Part shown: piece by piece, positions 16,385-24,390 of the stretch | Layout: the number at the start of each line of letters is the position of its first letter | Numbering within the stretch: the first letter of the stretch is position 1 | NCBI GenBank assembly: GCA_963817615.1 | Contig: CAWFPH010000004.1 | Span: forward strand, 186,001 to 250,000 | DNA: 64,000 bases | Direction: 5' to 3' | Source of the DNA: FEN-1219 sp963817615 | Lineage (GTDB): Bacteria > Pseudomonadota > Gammaproteobacteria > Steroidobacterales > Rariloculaceae | Made by a program: the position numbers and the translations under genes | The notes under the pieces: model-generated | The model's input: the letters and a program-made list of their open reading frames with translations, nothing else | What the model was told of the DNA's origin: nothing | Database searches by the model: none

Positions 16385-17122
16385 GGCTCGCCTGCCCGCG
16401 CGCGGCGCCGACTTGCTCGCTCAAGACTCTGCCGTCGAGCATGTTCACGATCCGCCGGCCGTACTCCGCGTGGCTGCGCGAGTGCGTGACCATCACGACG
16501 GTGGTGCCCTCGTCGTTCAGCTGCACGAGCAGCTTCATGACCTCCTCGCCGTTCGCGGTATCGAGATTGCCGGTGGGCTCGTCGGCGAGGATCAGCTTCG
16601 GCGCGGCCACGAGCGCGCGCGCCACCGCCACGCGCTGCTGCTGCCCCCCGAGAGCTGCGCCGGCAGGTGGCTCGCGCGCGCCGCGATGCCGACCTTCTCG
16701 AGCACGGCGTCGACCCGCCGCTTACGTTCGGCGACGGGACGGCGCTGATACACGAGCGGCAGCTCGACGTTCGCGAACACCGTGAGCTCGTCGATCAAGT
16801 TGAAGCTCTGGAAGATGAAGCCGATGTTGCGCTTGCGCAGCTGCGCGAGCTTGCGCTCGGGGTAGCGCGACACCTCCTCGCCGAGAAAGAAGTATTGGCC
16901 GCCGGTGGGATTGTCGAGCATCCCGACGATGTTGAGCAGCGTGGACTTGCCGCAGCCCGACGGGCCCATGATCGAGGTGAACTCGCCCGCCTCGATCGTG
17001 AGATCCACGGCGTCGAGGGCGGTCGTCTCGACCTCGGTGGTTTGAAACACCTTCGACAAGCGCTCGAGCCTGAGCATGACGGCTTCCTTCGATTCGATCG
17101 CGAGCGCTTCGACGGCGCTCAT
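16374..17122 (-). CDS. MacB/LolD-type ABC transporter ATPase, interrupted by one frame change
   Basis: About 249 residues if the frame change is bridged. The ATG at 17122 overlaps the adaptor stop (ATGA). Walker A is GPSGCGKST (53-61) and the Q-loop FIFQSFNLIDEL. After the signature the frame shifts: L-S-G-G is followed by S-S-S-A-W in frame 0 and by Q-Q-Q-R-V-A-V-A-R-A in the -1 frame, which continues to LADEPTGNLD (Walker B) and the His-loop V-M-V-T-H-S. The break sits on a run of six G (C on the plus strand, 16644-16649) where seven would keep the frame. Frame 0 ends at 16592. It should energise the four downstream permeases. Likely functional with a sequence error, but a true mutation or -1 frameshifting is possible. 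Confidence 0.85.
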
Positions 17123-18429
17123 CGCGCGATCTCGAGCCGATCGACGGTCTCGAGCCCCGCGTAGTCGGAGGTGATCACTCGATCGCCGGGCTCGAGCCCG
17201 TCGACCACCTCGAATTGCTCCGGATTCCGGCGGCCGAGCCTTATCGGCCGGCGCTCGGCCGTCTTGCCGTCCGCGCCGAGCACGAACGCCCAATTGCCGC
17301 CCGTCGTGTCCGCGAACGGTCCGCGCGCTAAAAGCAGAGCCTTGGAACGATCTCCCAGCGCGAGCTTGAGCTGCAATGTCTGCCCGCGGCGCACGTTCGG
17401 CGGCGTTTCGCCGGCGAACTCGAGGTCCAACTCGAACTGCCCGTCGCGCACCTCCGGATAGACCTTCGTCACGCCGAGCCGATACGTCCGGCCGTCGATC
17501 TCGCCTTCGGCGCTCTGACCGGTTGCGACGCGCGTCACGTAGAATTCGTCCACGCGCGCGGTCACCTTGTTGTCGTCGACCGCGTCGATTTGGCCGAGCC
17601 GCTCCGCCGGCTTCTTCGCCGCGCCGACCTTGGCCTCGAGAGACGTGAGCCGGCCCGCAATCGGCGCCTTGATCGTGAGGCTCGCAAGATTCGCGCGCGC
17701 GAAGGCGAGGTTGCGTTGCAGCTGCTCGACGGTCGACTCGAGCGAGGCGATCTGCGCGAGCCGCATGCGCGCGTCCTGCTGCTGGCTTTCGACGGTCACC
17801 TTCCGCCGTTCGCGCTGGAACTCGAGCTCGTCCGCAGTCGCCTCGTAGTCTTGGCGCGCGATCAGCCCGCGATCGGCAAGCTGTTTTCGCCGAGCCGCGA
17901 GCTTCGACAGCCGCTTGACGTCGTAGTCGATCTCGACGAGCGAGCTCTCGAGTGCAAGGCGATTCTGCTCCATGGCCAAGCGCGTATTGCGCAGGTTGTT
18001 GAGCTGCTCCGCGACCTGCGCCTCGCGCGAGATCGCGTCGAGGTTGAGGGCCGTGTTGCTGAGCTCGACCAGCGGTTGACCCTGCTGCACGATCGAGCCC
18101 TCTTCGACGAGCACGTTCTCGACGCGGCCGCCTTCGATCGCATCGAGATACACGGTCGTGCGCGGCGTGACGTTACCACGGATCGGAACGAAGTCCTCGA
18201 AACTGCCGAGCGTCGCGGTCGCGATCGTCGCGCGGTCCGCGGGCAGCACGAGCGTGCGGACGCGACTGGCGTCGACGAAGCGCCAGCCGGCCGCAGCGAT
18301 TCCGGCCGCCGCGAGTGCGAGCGCGACTATCTTCCACGGCCTCACGCGACGCCTCGCGAGCTTGCGATCCATGCCTGCGCCGTCGCGCGCGGCGCGACGC
18401 AGCTCCCCGGTGTTCGGTATTGCGGCCAT
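17119..18429 (-). CDS. HlyD/MacA-type periplasmic adaptor (membrane fusion protein)
   Basis: A 436-residue adaptor. After about 30 basic residues comes one membrane anchor (I-V-A-L-A-L-A-A-A-G-I-A-A-A), then a lipoyl-type half (E-G-G-R-V-E-N-V-L-V-E-E-G-S). A long alpha-helical hairpin follows from about residue 130 to 250, rich in Q, E, L and R. The second lipoyl half is A-P-I-A-G-R-L-T-S-L-E-A-K-V-G, and beta-barrel and membrane-proximal domains follow (GLEPGDRVITSD near the C-terminus). It would link the ABC permeases to an outer-membrane channel, which is not encoded here. First gene of the operon, behind a sigma-54 promoter. An alternative start at the internal Met20 is possible. Confidence 0.9.
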   Translation of the reverse strand: MAAIPNTGELRRAARDGAGMDRKLARRRVRPWKIVALALAAAGIAAAGWRFVDASRVRTLVLPADRATIATATLGSFEDFVPIRGNVTPRTTVYLDAIEGGRVENVLVEEGSIVQQGQPLVELSNTALNLDAISREAQVAEQLNNLRNTRLAMEQNRLALESSLVEIDYDVKRLSKLAARRKQLADRGLIARQDYEATADELEFQRERRKVTVESQQQDARMRLAQIASLESTVEQLQRNLAFARANLASLTIKAPIAGRLTSLEAKVGAAKKPAERLGQIDAVDDNKVTARVDEFYVTRVATGQSAEGEIDGRTYRLGVTKVYPEVRDGQFELDLEFAGETPPNVRRGQTLQLKLALGDRSKALLLARGPFADTTGGNWAFVLGADGKTAERRPIRLGRRNPEQFEVVDGLEPGDRVITSDYAGLETVDRLEIAR

Positions 18430-18534
18430 GATCGACGTGCTCCTCAGCGTTGTGATCGACCGGCTGCCCGCTCGCTGTGCCGGGGGAGACCGGCCGAGGT
18501 CGGGGCGCGAGCGAGCAACCGTTGCGAGAGCCGG

Positions 18535-18550
18535 AGCAATTTGCGCGCCA
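18535..18550 (-). promoter_or_regulatory. Sigma-54 (RpoN) promoter of the ABC operon
   Basis: On the minus strand the sequence reads TGGCGCGCAAATTGCT. The GG and GC dinucleotides are spaced by exactly ten bases, as in the consensus TGGCACG-N4-TTGCW, with one mismatch. Transcription would start near 18524, giving a leader of roughly 95 nucleotides before the adaptor ATG. The divergent gene encodes a sigma-54-dependent activator, which supports the call. Confidence 0.75.
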
Positions 18551-18600
18551 ACACCGTCTTTGATTAATATTCAATAGCTTACGATTGCGGACGCGGTGCT

Positions 18601-18646
18601 CGAGTGTCCGGTCCTGGTACACGCGGTGTCCGCCAGCGTACACTCG
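18601..18646. promoter_or_regulatory. Nested inverted repeats, candidate activator binding sites
   Basis: An outer perfect repeat CGAGTGT (18601-18607) / ACACTCG (18640-18646) encloses an inner dyad GGTACACGCGGTGTCC (18616-18631). They lie about 50-95 bases upstream of the sigma-54 promoter, the usual place for enhancer sites of NtrC-type regulators, with an AT-rich patch (about 18556-18590) in between where the DNA could bend. The site also precedes the regulator gene, so autoregulation is possible. Confidence 0.5.
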
Positions 18647-18679
18647 CGGCACCGGCTTCGAACACTGGCAACCGCCGCA

Positions 18680-20056
18680 ATGAGCGCTCGCCCCGGACGA
18701 ATTCTCGTGGTCGACGACGATGCCGGCGTGCTCACGGCGGCGCGCTTGCTCTTGAAGCGCCACTTCGCGGTCGTGCAAACGGAATCCGATCCCCGGCGGT
18801 TGCCCGAGCTGCTGCGCGCCGGCTTCGACGTCGTGCTGCTCGACATGAACTTCGCACGCGGCGCGGACAGCGGCGCCGAGGGCCTGGAGTGGCTCGCCAA
18901 GATCCTCGAGAGCGATCCCGGGATGGTGGTCGTCCTGATGACCGCTTACGGCGACGTCGCGACGGCCGTCAACGCGATCAAAGCCGGCGCGACCGACTTC
19001 GTGCTGAAGCCGTGGCAGAACGAGAAGCTGGTCGCAACGATCAACGCGGCGCTCGCTCTGCGCGGCTCCCGCGACGAGGTCGCACGGCTGCGCACGCGCG
19101 AGCGCGAGCTCGTCGGCGTCGCGAACGGCGCCGCGCACCCGGTGATCGGCGCTTCGCCGGCGATGCGCGAGGTGTTCGAGCTCGTGCGCCGCGCCGCACC
19201 GACCGATGCGAACGTGCTGATCTCGGGTGAAAGCGGCGTCGGCAAGGAGCTCGTCGCACGCCTGTTGCACGCGCAGTCGCAACGCGCGGCCGAGGTCTTC
19301 ATGTCGGTCGACTTGGGCGCCGTCAGCGCGACGCTGTTCGAGAGCGAGCTGTTCGGCCACCGCAAGGGCGCGTTCACGGATGCGCGCGACGACCGCGCGG
19401 GACGCTTCCAGGCGGCAAGCAAAGGAACCTTGTTCCTCGACGAGATCGGCAATCTGCCGTTGCACCTGCAGGCCAAGCTGTTGAGCGCGCTCGAGCAGCG
19501 CACGGTGACGCCGCTCGGAAGCGATCGCGCGGTAGCGGTCGACGTGCGGCTCGTCTGCGCGACGAACAAGCCGCTCGTCGAGCTCGCGCGCGCAGGCGAC
19601 TTCCGCGACGATTTGCTGTACCGGATCAACACGGTGGAGATCCGCGTGCCGCCGCTGCGCGAGCGCCGCGGCGACATTGCGCCGCTGTTCGAGCATTTCG
19701 TCGAGGTTTACGCGCAAAAATACAATCTGCCGGCGAAGCGGCTGTCGCGCGCCGCGCTCAAGCGGCTCGAGGCTTACCTCTGGCCCGGCAACGTGCGCGA
19801 GCTGCGCCATGCGGTCGAGCGTGCGCTGATCATGAGCGACTCGCCGACGCTCGACGCGGGCGACTTCCTGCTCGCGCCGCCGCAGACGACGCCGAGCGGC
19901 GCGCTCAAGATCGACGACTACAACCTCGAGGCCGTGGAGCAGCGCGTGATTCGAGCGGCGCTCGAGAAGCACGGAGGCAACGTGAGCCGTGCCGCGCGCG
20001 AGCTCGGCATCACGCGAACGTCGCTGTACCGCCGCCTGGAGAAGCATGGACTCTAG
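18680..20056 (+). CDS. NtrC-family sigma-54-dependent response regulator
   Basis: A 458-residue three-domain regulator starting at ATG 18680. The receiver domain (residues 7-125) has the acidic pocket V-V-D-D-D, phospho-acceptor Asp55 (V-L-L-D-M-N-F) and Lys110. The AAA+ domain (about 152-385) has Walker A GESGVGKE (183-190), Walker B L-F-L-D-E-I-G-N (251-258) and, in the sigma-54 contact loop, GAFTDA (230-235) instead of GAFTGA. The C-terminus is a Fis-type helix-turn-helix (NVSRAARELGITRTSLYRRL). It overlaps the kinase gene by 11 bases and diverges from the ABC operon that it most likely activates. Confidence 0.93.
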   Translation: MSARPGRILVVDDDAGVLTAARLLLKRHFAVVQTESDPRRLPELLRAGFDVVLLDMNFARGADSGAEGLEWLAKILESDPGMVVVLMTAYGDVATAVNAIKAGATDFVLKPWQNEKLVATINAALALRGSRDEVARLRTRERELVGVANGAAHPVIGASPAMREVFELVRRAAPTDANVLISGESGVGKELVARLLHAQSQRAAEVFMSVDLGAVSATLFESELFGHRKGAFTDARDDRAGRFQAASKGTLFLDEIGNLPLHLQAKLLSALEQRTVTPLGSDRAVAVDVRLVCATNKPLVELARAGDFRDDLLYRINTVEIRVPPLRERRGDIAPLFEHFVEVYAQKYNLPAKRLSRAALKRLEAYLWPGNVRELRHAVERALIMSDSPTLDAGDFLLAPPQTTPSGALKIDDYNLEAVEQRVIRAALEKHGGNVSRAARELGITRTSLYRRLEKHGL

Positions 20057-21386
20057 ACGCTTCGAGCTCGGCGTCGCGCTGCAGGTCGCGCTGCTGCTCG
20101 CGACCTGCATCGCGATCGCCTATCTCGCGGTCGCGACGAGCTATTACGCCACGCTGCTGCTGCTCGGCGTGACGCTCGCCGTCGAGGTGAGCGCGCTGCT
20201 GCGCTACGTCGGCCGCACGAATCGCGAGCTCGCGCGGTTCATGCTCGCGGTCCGGCACGGCGACCTGGCACAAAGCTTCCGCAGCCCGCGCGGCGGCGGC
20301 TCGTTCGGGGACCTCGCGGCCGCATTCGAGGAGGTGCTCGAGCGGCTGCGCGGCGACCGAACCGAAACCGAGCGACATGCGACCTACTTGGAGGCCCTCG
20401 TGCAGCACGTGCCGGTCGCCGTGCTCGCGTTGGACGACGGGGGCGGCATCGACCTGTACAACCACGCGGCCCGCCGCTTGTTCGGTGCGGGCGCGCCGCG
20501 CAAGCTGCGCGACTTCTCGGCGTTCGGCACCGATTTCCCGCGGCGCATTCACGCGCTCGTGCCGGGCCGCTCGGAGCTGATCGAGGTCACGCGAGAGGGC
20601 GCACAGTTGCAGCTGAACGCGCTCGCGACCGAGGTCACGATCGGCGCACGCGTCTACAAGATCGTGTCGCTGCAGGACATCCACGGCGAGCTCGAAGCGC
20701 GAGAGATCGAAGCCTGGCAGAACCTGATTCGCGTGCTCACGCACGAGATCATGAACTCCGCCACGCCGATCTCCTCGCTCGCGACGACCGCCGCCGAGCT
20801 GCTGGCCGAAGCGCGCGCGCATCCCGGGCAGCGAGACGCGATCGACGACGCACACGACGCGGTCACGACGATCGCGCAGCGCACCGATGCGCTGGTGCGC
20901 TTCGTCGAAAGCTACCGCCGGCTCACCAAGGTGCCGAAGCCCGCGGTGGCCGCCATCCCGGCGGCGGAGCTGTTGGACCGGGTCGTGCAGCTCATGCACC
21001 CGGAGCTCGCGAGCCGCGGCATCGCGCTCGTCCAGCGCGTCGCACCGCGCAACTTGCTGCTCGAGGTGGATGCCGGGCTGCTCGAGCAGGTGCTGATCAA
21101 CCTGCTGCGCAACGCGATCGATGCGCTCGACGGCGCCGCCGCGCCCGAGATCGGGCTGACGGCGGAGATCGACGCGGGCGGCCGCGCCGTGATCGTGGTC
21201 GAGGACAATGGCCGCGGCATGGACGAGCACGTGCGCGCCAATGTGTTCGTGCCGTTCTTCACGACCAAGCGGCACGGCACCGGCATCGGCCTCGCGTTGG
21301 TGCGTCAGATCATGCGCTCGCACCGCGGCAGCGTCGGCGTGCAGTCGGCGCCCGGACGCGGCACGGCCGTGCGGCTGAGCTTCTGA
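20046..21386 (+). CDS. Sensor histidine kinase (NtrY-like) partner of the NtrC-type regulator
   Basis: A 446-residue kinase. Two close membrane segments (residues 10-32 and 34-52) leave almost no periplasmic loop, so it probably senses a signal within the membrane or cytoplasm. A HAMP-like stretch (60-105) and a PAS-like domain (110-215, with VPVAVLALDDGGGIDLYN) follow. The dimerisation helix holds the phospho-acceptor His233 in L-T-H-E-I-M-N-S, and the ATPase domain shows N-L-L-R-N-A-I-D-A, VEDNGRGM and GTGIGLALVRQIM. It is translated from an ATG inside the end of the regulator gene, so the two are coupled. Confidence 0.93.
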   Translation: MDSRRFELGVALQVALLLATCIAIAYLAVATSYYATLLLLGVTLAVEVSALLRYVGRTNRELARFMLAVRHGDLAQSFRSPRGGGSFGDLAAAFEEVLERLRGDRTETERHATYLEALVQHVPVAVLALDDGGGIDLYNHAARRLFGAGAPRKLRDFSAFGTDFPRRIHALVPGRSELIEVTREGAQLQLNALATEVTIGARVYKIVSLQDIHGELEAREIEAWQNLIRVLTHEIMNSATPISSLATTAAELLAEARAHPGQRDAIDDAHDAVTTIAQRTDALVRFVESYRRLTKVPKPAVAAIPAAELLDRVVQLMHPELASRGIALVQRVAPRNLLLEVDAGLLEQVLINLLRNAIDALDGAAAPEIGLTAEIDAGGRAVIVVEDNGRGMDEHVRANVFVPFFTTKRHGTGIGLALVRQIMRSHRGSVGVQSAPGRGTAVRLSF

Positions 21387-21405
21387 TCGAACGCGTTGCG
21401 CAGCC

Positions 21406-21894
21406 TCAAGCGAAGCGGACGAAGACGGCCACGCCGATCATCGCGAGGCCGAGCGCCATTTTCGCAGCCGTGCCGAGCAGGAGCCCGACGGTTGCGCCGA
21501 TGCCGGCGCGGCCGGCCGCCTTGAGGTCGCTGCGCACGGTAAGCTCGCCCACGAGCGCGCCGACGAACGGCCCGACGAGCACGCCGATCAGGCCGAAGAA
21601 CAGACCGACGGTCGCACCGATCGCGGCACCGAGCATTGCGCGGCCGGACGCTCCGTAGCGGCGCGCGCCGAACGCGCCGGCGACGAAGTCCGCCGCGATC
21701 GCGAGCGCAGCCAGCACGCCGACCACGACGAGCGTGCGCGTGCCGATATACATGAAGTCCTCGGCCCAGGCCGCCGCGAGAATTCCGCCGAAGAGCAGCG
21801 GTGCGCCGGGCAGCACCGGCAACACCAGCCCGACGAGCCCGATCGCGAGCAGCAGGCCCGCGAGCAGCCATATCAATATCGTCGTCGGCTCCAA
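21406..21894 (-). CDS. DUF456 family membrane protein
   Basis: A 162-residue, strongly hydrophobic protein with about five membrane segments. The N-terminus has L-V-G-L-V-L-P-V-L-P-G-A-P-L-L-F-G-G, and two glycine-zipper-like repeats follow (A-A-I-G-A-T-V-G-L-F-F-G and A-G-I-G-A-T-V-G-L-L-L-G). This pattern is characteristic of DUF456, whose function is unknown. The first codon is a TTG at 21894 with only a weak ribosome binding site, so the start is uncertain. It is convergent with the kinase gene, 19 bp away. Confidence 0.85.
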   Translation of the reverse strand: MEPTTILIWLLAGLLLAIGLVGLVLPVLPGAPLLFGGILAAAWAEDFMYIGTRTLVVVGVLAALAIAADFVAGAFGARRYGASGRAMLGAAIGATVGLFFGLIGVLVGPFVGALVGELTVRSDLKAAGRAGIGATVGLLLGTAAKMALGLAMIGVAVFVRFA

Positions 21895-21986
21895 CCGCGA
21901 TCACTCGGACTCGTTTGACGCAGGTTCGCAGCCGTACGCTAAGCTAGTCAACAAAACTCGCCTCGCCTTCCGTCGTAGGGGGAACC

Positions 21987-22850
21987 ATGGAAACGAACCG
22001 CCGCGCGAGCGCGCGCGCTGCAGCCATGCGCCGTTCGCGGGCCGCGGTCATGCTGCTCGGCATCATCGCGGCCGGTGCCGCGAGCGCGCAATGGCTGCAC
22101 TACCCGACGGCCGGTGTACCGCACAAACCGAACGGCGAGCCCGACCTCGAGGGGCCCGCACCACGCACGGCCGACGGCAAGCCGGACCTCTCCGGCATCT
22201 GGGTCTCGCACGAGCAGCTGCCCGAGGAATGCACCGGCGGCGGCACCGACTGCATTCTGCAAATGCCGCTGCCGGTCGATGCGATCTCGATCGGCCGAAC
22301 CGTGGAGGGCGGGCTGCCGTATCGAGCGTGGGCGAAGGCGCTCGTCGAGCGCCGCACCGCCGACCAGAGCAAGGACGATCCGCACGCGCGCTGCCTGCCG
22401 CCGAACTTTCCGCGCGCGTACTCGCTGCCGCAATACAAGAAGATCGTGCAGACGCCGGGTCTCGTCTTGCTGCTGCACGAGTTCAACGCGAGCTTCAGGC
22501 AGATCTTCACCGATGGCCGGCCGCTGCCCGAGGACCCCGAGCCGTCGTGGAACGGTTATTCGACGGGACACTGGGAGGGCGACACCCTGGTCGTCGAGAC
22601 GAACGGCTTCCGTGACGATTTGTGGCTCGATTTGTCGGGCAGCCCGCTCACGTCGGCCGCGAAGGTCACGGAGCGCTTCCGCCGCAAGAGCTACGGCACG
22701 CTCGAGATTCGAGTCACCGTCGACGATCCGAAGGCCTACACCGAGCCCTGGACCGCGACGCTGACGCAGCAGATCGTGCTGGACACGGAGATCATGGACC
22801 AGATCTGCCTGGAGAACGAGCGCTCGGTCGCGCTGATGAGCGGCCGATGA
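21987..22850 (+). CDS. Secreted protein of the W-x-G-D-T-L-V-V family
   Basis: A 287-residue protein with ATG at 21987 behind AGGGGGA. The long basic N-terminus leads into a hydrophobic core and A-S-A-Q as the probable cleavage site. Then come ADGKPDLSGIWVS, IFTDGRPLPEDPEPSWNGYS, the hallmark G-H-W-E-G-D-T-L-V-V-E-T-N-G-F and VDDPKAYTEPW. Two cysteine pairs (E-C-T-G-G-G-T-D-C and later A-R-C / I-C) suggest disulfides and periplasmic location. It ends 22 bp before the esterase gene on the same strand. Third member of this family in the window. Confidence 0.85.
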   Translation: METNRRASARAAAMRRSRAAVMLLGIIAAGAASAQWLHYPTAGVPHKPNGEPDLEGPAPRTADGKPDLSGIWVSHEQLPEECTGGGTDCILQMPLPVDAISIGRTVEGGLPYRAWAKALVERRTADQSKDDPHARCLPPNFPRAYSLPQYKKIVQTPGLVLLLHEFNASFRQIFTDGRPLPEDPEPSWNGYSTGHWEGDTLVVETNGFRDDLWLDLSGSPLTSAAKVTERFRRKSYGTLEIRVTVDDPKAYTEPWTATLTQQIVLDTEIMDQICLENERSVALMSGR

Positions 22851-22872
22851 CGCGCATCGCATCGCCGCGCGC

Positions 22873-24006
22873 ATGAAGGCTCTGCTCGCGCTGCTCGCAA
22901 TCGCGTCGATCGCCGGCACGATCGGCCAGTGGTACCCGTTCGCGAGCGAGCGGCTGTGGGCGATCGGTGCCGTCACGCTCGAGCTGTGGCCGTGGCTGCT
23001 CGTGCTGAATGCAATCGGTATCGCGCTCGCGCGCGGCCGGCGGCGGGTCGTGCTGCCCGTGTTCGCGCTCGGCGCAGTGCTCAACGTTTGGCCCGCGCTG
23101 CTCGTGCTCGGCGTCGCGAGCGACTTCGGGCGGCAATGGCGGGCGCAGAGCCTCGATCCGGCGGCCGCACCCGCGATCGGCCTCGGCGAGGTGCTCGCGG
23201 GCGCGCTCGGCGCACGCCGCACCGCCGCAATCGCGCCCGAGAAGCTGCCGCTCGGCACGCTCTACTACGGACCGACAGCCGGCGCGGCCCCTCATCCGAT
23301 CGTCGTGGACATTCACGGCGGCTCGTGGCAGCACGAATCCGCGGGCACCGACGGCGGCTTCTGCAGCGACCTGGCCGCGCACGGCTGGGCCGTGTTCTCG
23401 CTCGAGTATCGGCTCGTGCCGGCCGCACGCTTCCCGGCGCAACTCGACGACGTGCGCGCGGGCATTGCGTGGATTCGGGCACACGCCTCGGAGTATGGCG
23501 CGGACGCATCGCGCCTGGCGCTGGTCGGCCGCTCGGCCGGCGGCGAGCTGGCGCTGCTCGCGGCGTACACGAGCGACGCGCCGATCGCGGCCGTGGCCGC
23601 CTACTATGCGCCGGCCGACCTTGCGGCGCTCTACGCCGCGCCGCCCCGCCCCGACCCGCTCGACGTGCGCGCGAAGCTCGCGGCGTTCCTCGGCGGCGCG
23701 CCGAGCGACGCTCCGGAGGTCTACCGCGAAGCGTCCCCCTCAAGCCACGTGCGCGCCGGATTGCCGCCGACGCTGCTGCTGCAGGGCACGCGCGACGACG
23801 TCGTGCCGACGAAGCTCACGCGCGCCTTCCGCGACCGGCTCGCGGCGAGCGGCAACCGCGTGCTGCTGCTCGAGCTGCCGTGGTCGCAGCACTCGTTCGA
23901 CTTCGTGCCGTACGGGCCCGCCGGCACGCTCGCGCGGGCGGCCGTCGTCTCGTTCTTGACGGCCACGCAGCAAACTGGTCTACAGTCCGCCGTAACGCCG
24001 CGCTGA
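22873..24006 (+). CDS. Membrane-anchored alpha/beta-hydrolase (BD-FAE/esterase-lipase type)
   Basis: A 377-residue protein. The first 85 residues form three hydrophobic segments; the hydrolase domain follows. The oxyanion-hole motif is H-G-G-S-W (148-152), the nucleophile Ser221 lies in G-R-S-A-G-G, the acid is likely in GTRDDVVP, and the His in W-S-Q-H-S-F. This matches hormone-sensitive-lipase-like and BD-FAE esterases. The active site would face the periplasm if the N-terminal helices are arranged as a three-pass anchor. Substrate unknown. Confidence 0.85.
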   Translation: MKALLALLAIASIAGTIGQWYPFASERLWAIGAVTLELWPWLLVLNAIGIALARGRRRVVLPVFALGAVLNVWPALLVLGVASDFGRQWRAQSLDPAAAPAIGLGEVLAGALGARRTAAIAPEKLPLGTLYYGPTAGAAPHPIVVDIHGGSWQHESAGTDGGFCSDLAAHGWAVFSLEYRLVPAARFPAQLDDVRAGIAWIRAHASEYGADASRLALVGRSAGGELALLAAYTSDAPIAAVAAYYAPADLAALYAAPPRPDPLDVRAKLAAFLGGAPSDAPEVYREASPSSHVRAGLPPTLLLQGTRDDVVPTKLTRAFRDRLAASGNRVLLLELPWSQHSFDFVPYGPAGTLARAAVVSFLTATQQTGLQSAVTPR

Positions 24007-24025
24007 TCGCGGCTCGGAAAACGCC

Positions 24026-24379
24026 ATGCGCTACCTGCTCGTTCATTTGCTCGTGAGCGCCGTGCTGCTGCTGCTCGTCGACTACTTCGTCGACGGCATC
24101 GCGATCACCGGCTTCGGCCACGCGCTGCTCGCGGCGGCCGTGCTCGGCGTCGTGAACTTCATCGTGCGGCCGATCCTCGTGCTCGTGACGCTGCCGATCA
24201 CGATCGTTACGCTCGGACTGTTCCTGTTCGTGATCAATGCGCTGATGCTCGAGCTCGCGGCCGCGGTCGTCCCGGGTTTTCGAATCACGAGCTTCGGCGC
24301 GGCGCTGCTCGGCGCGCTATTGCTTGCGATCTTCAACCTGGCGGTGAGCATGTTGCTCACGCCGCGCAAGCGCGACTGA
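24026..24379 (+). CDS. Phage-holin-superfamily IV (YvlD-like) membrane protein
   Basis: A 117-residue protein with four membrane helices and little else: V-S-A-V-L-L-L-L-V-D-Y, a helix containing N-F-I-V-R-P-I-L-V-L-V-T-L-P-I-T, one with L-F-L-F-V-I-N-A-L-M-L, and a final one. The central N-F-I-V-R-P-I-L and T-L-P-I-T-I-V-T-L-G segments are diagnostic of this small family, found in many bacteria and not restricted to phages. Cellular role unknown. It starts 19 bp after the esterase gene. Confidence 0.85.
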   Translation: MRYLLVHLLVSAVLLLLVDYFVDGIAITGFGHALLAAAVLGVVNFIVRPILVLVTLPITIVTLGLFLFVINALMLELAAAVVPGFRITSFGAALLGALLLAIFNLAVSMLLTPRKRD

Positions 24380-24390
24380 GAGGCACGGCG

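Noticed and set aside
24026..24379. Prophage remnant suggested by the holin-superfamily protein
   Set aside because: This family is common on bacterial chromosomes, and no other phage gene is nearby.
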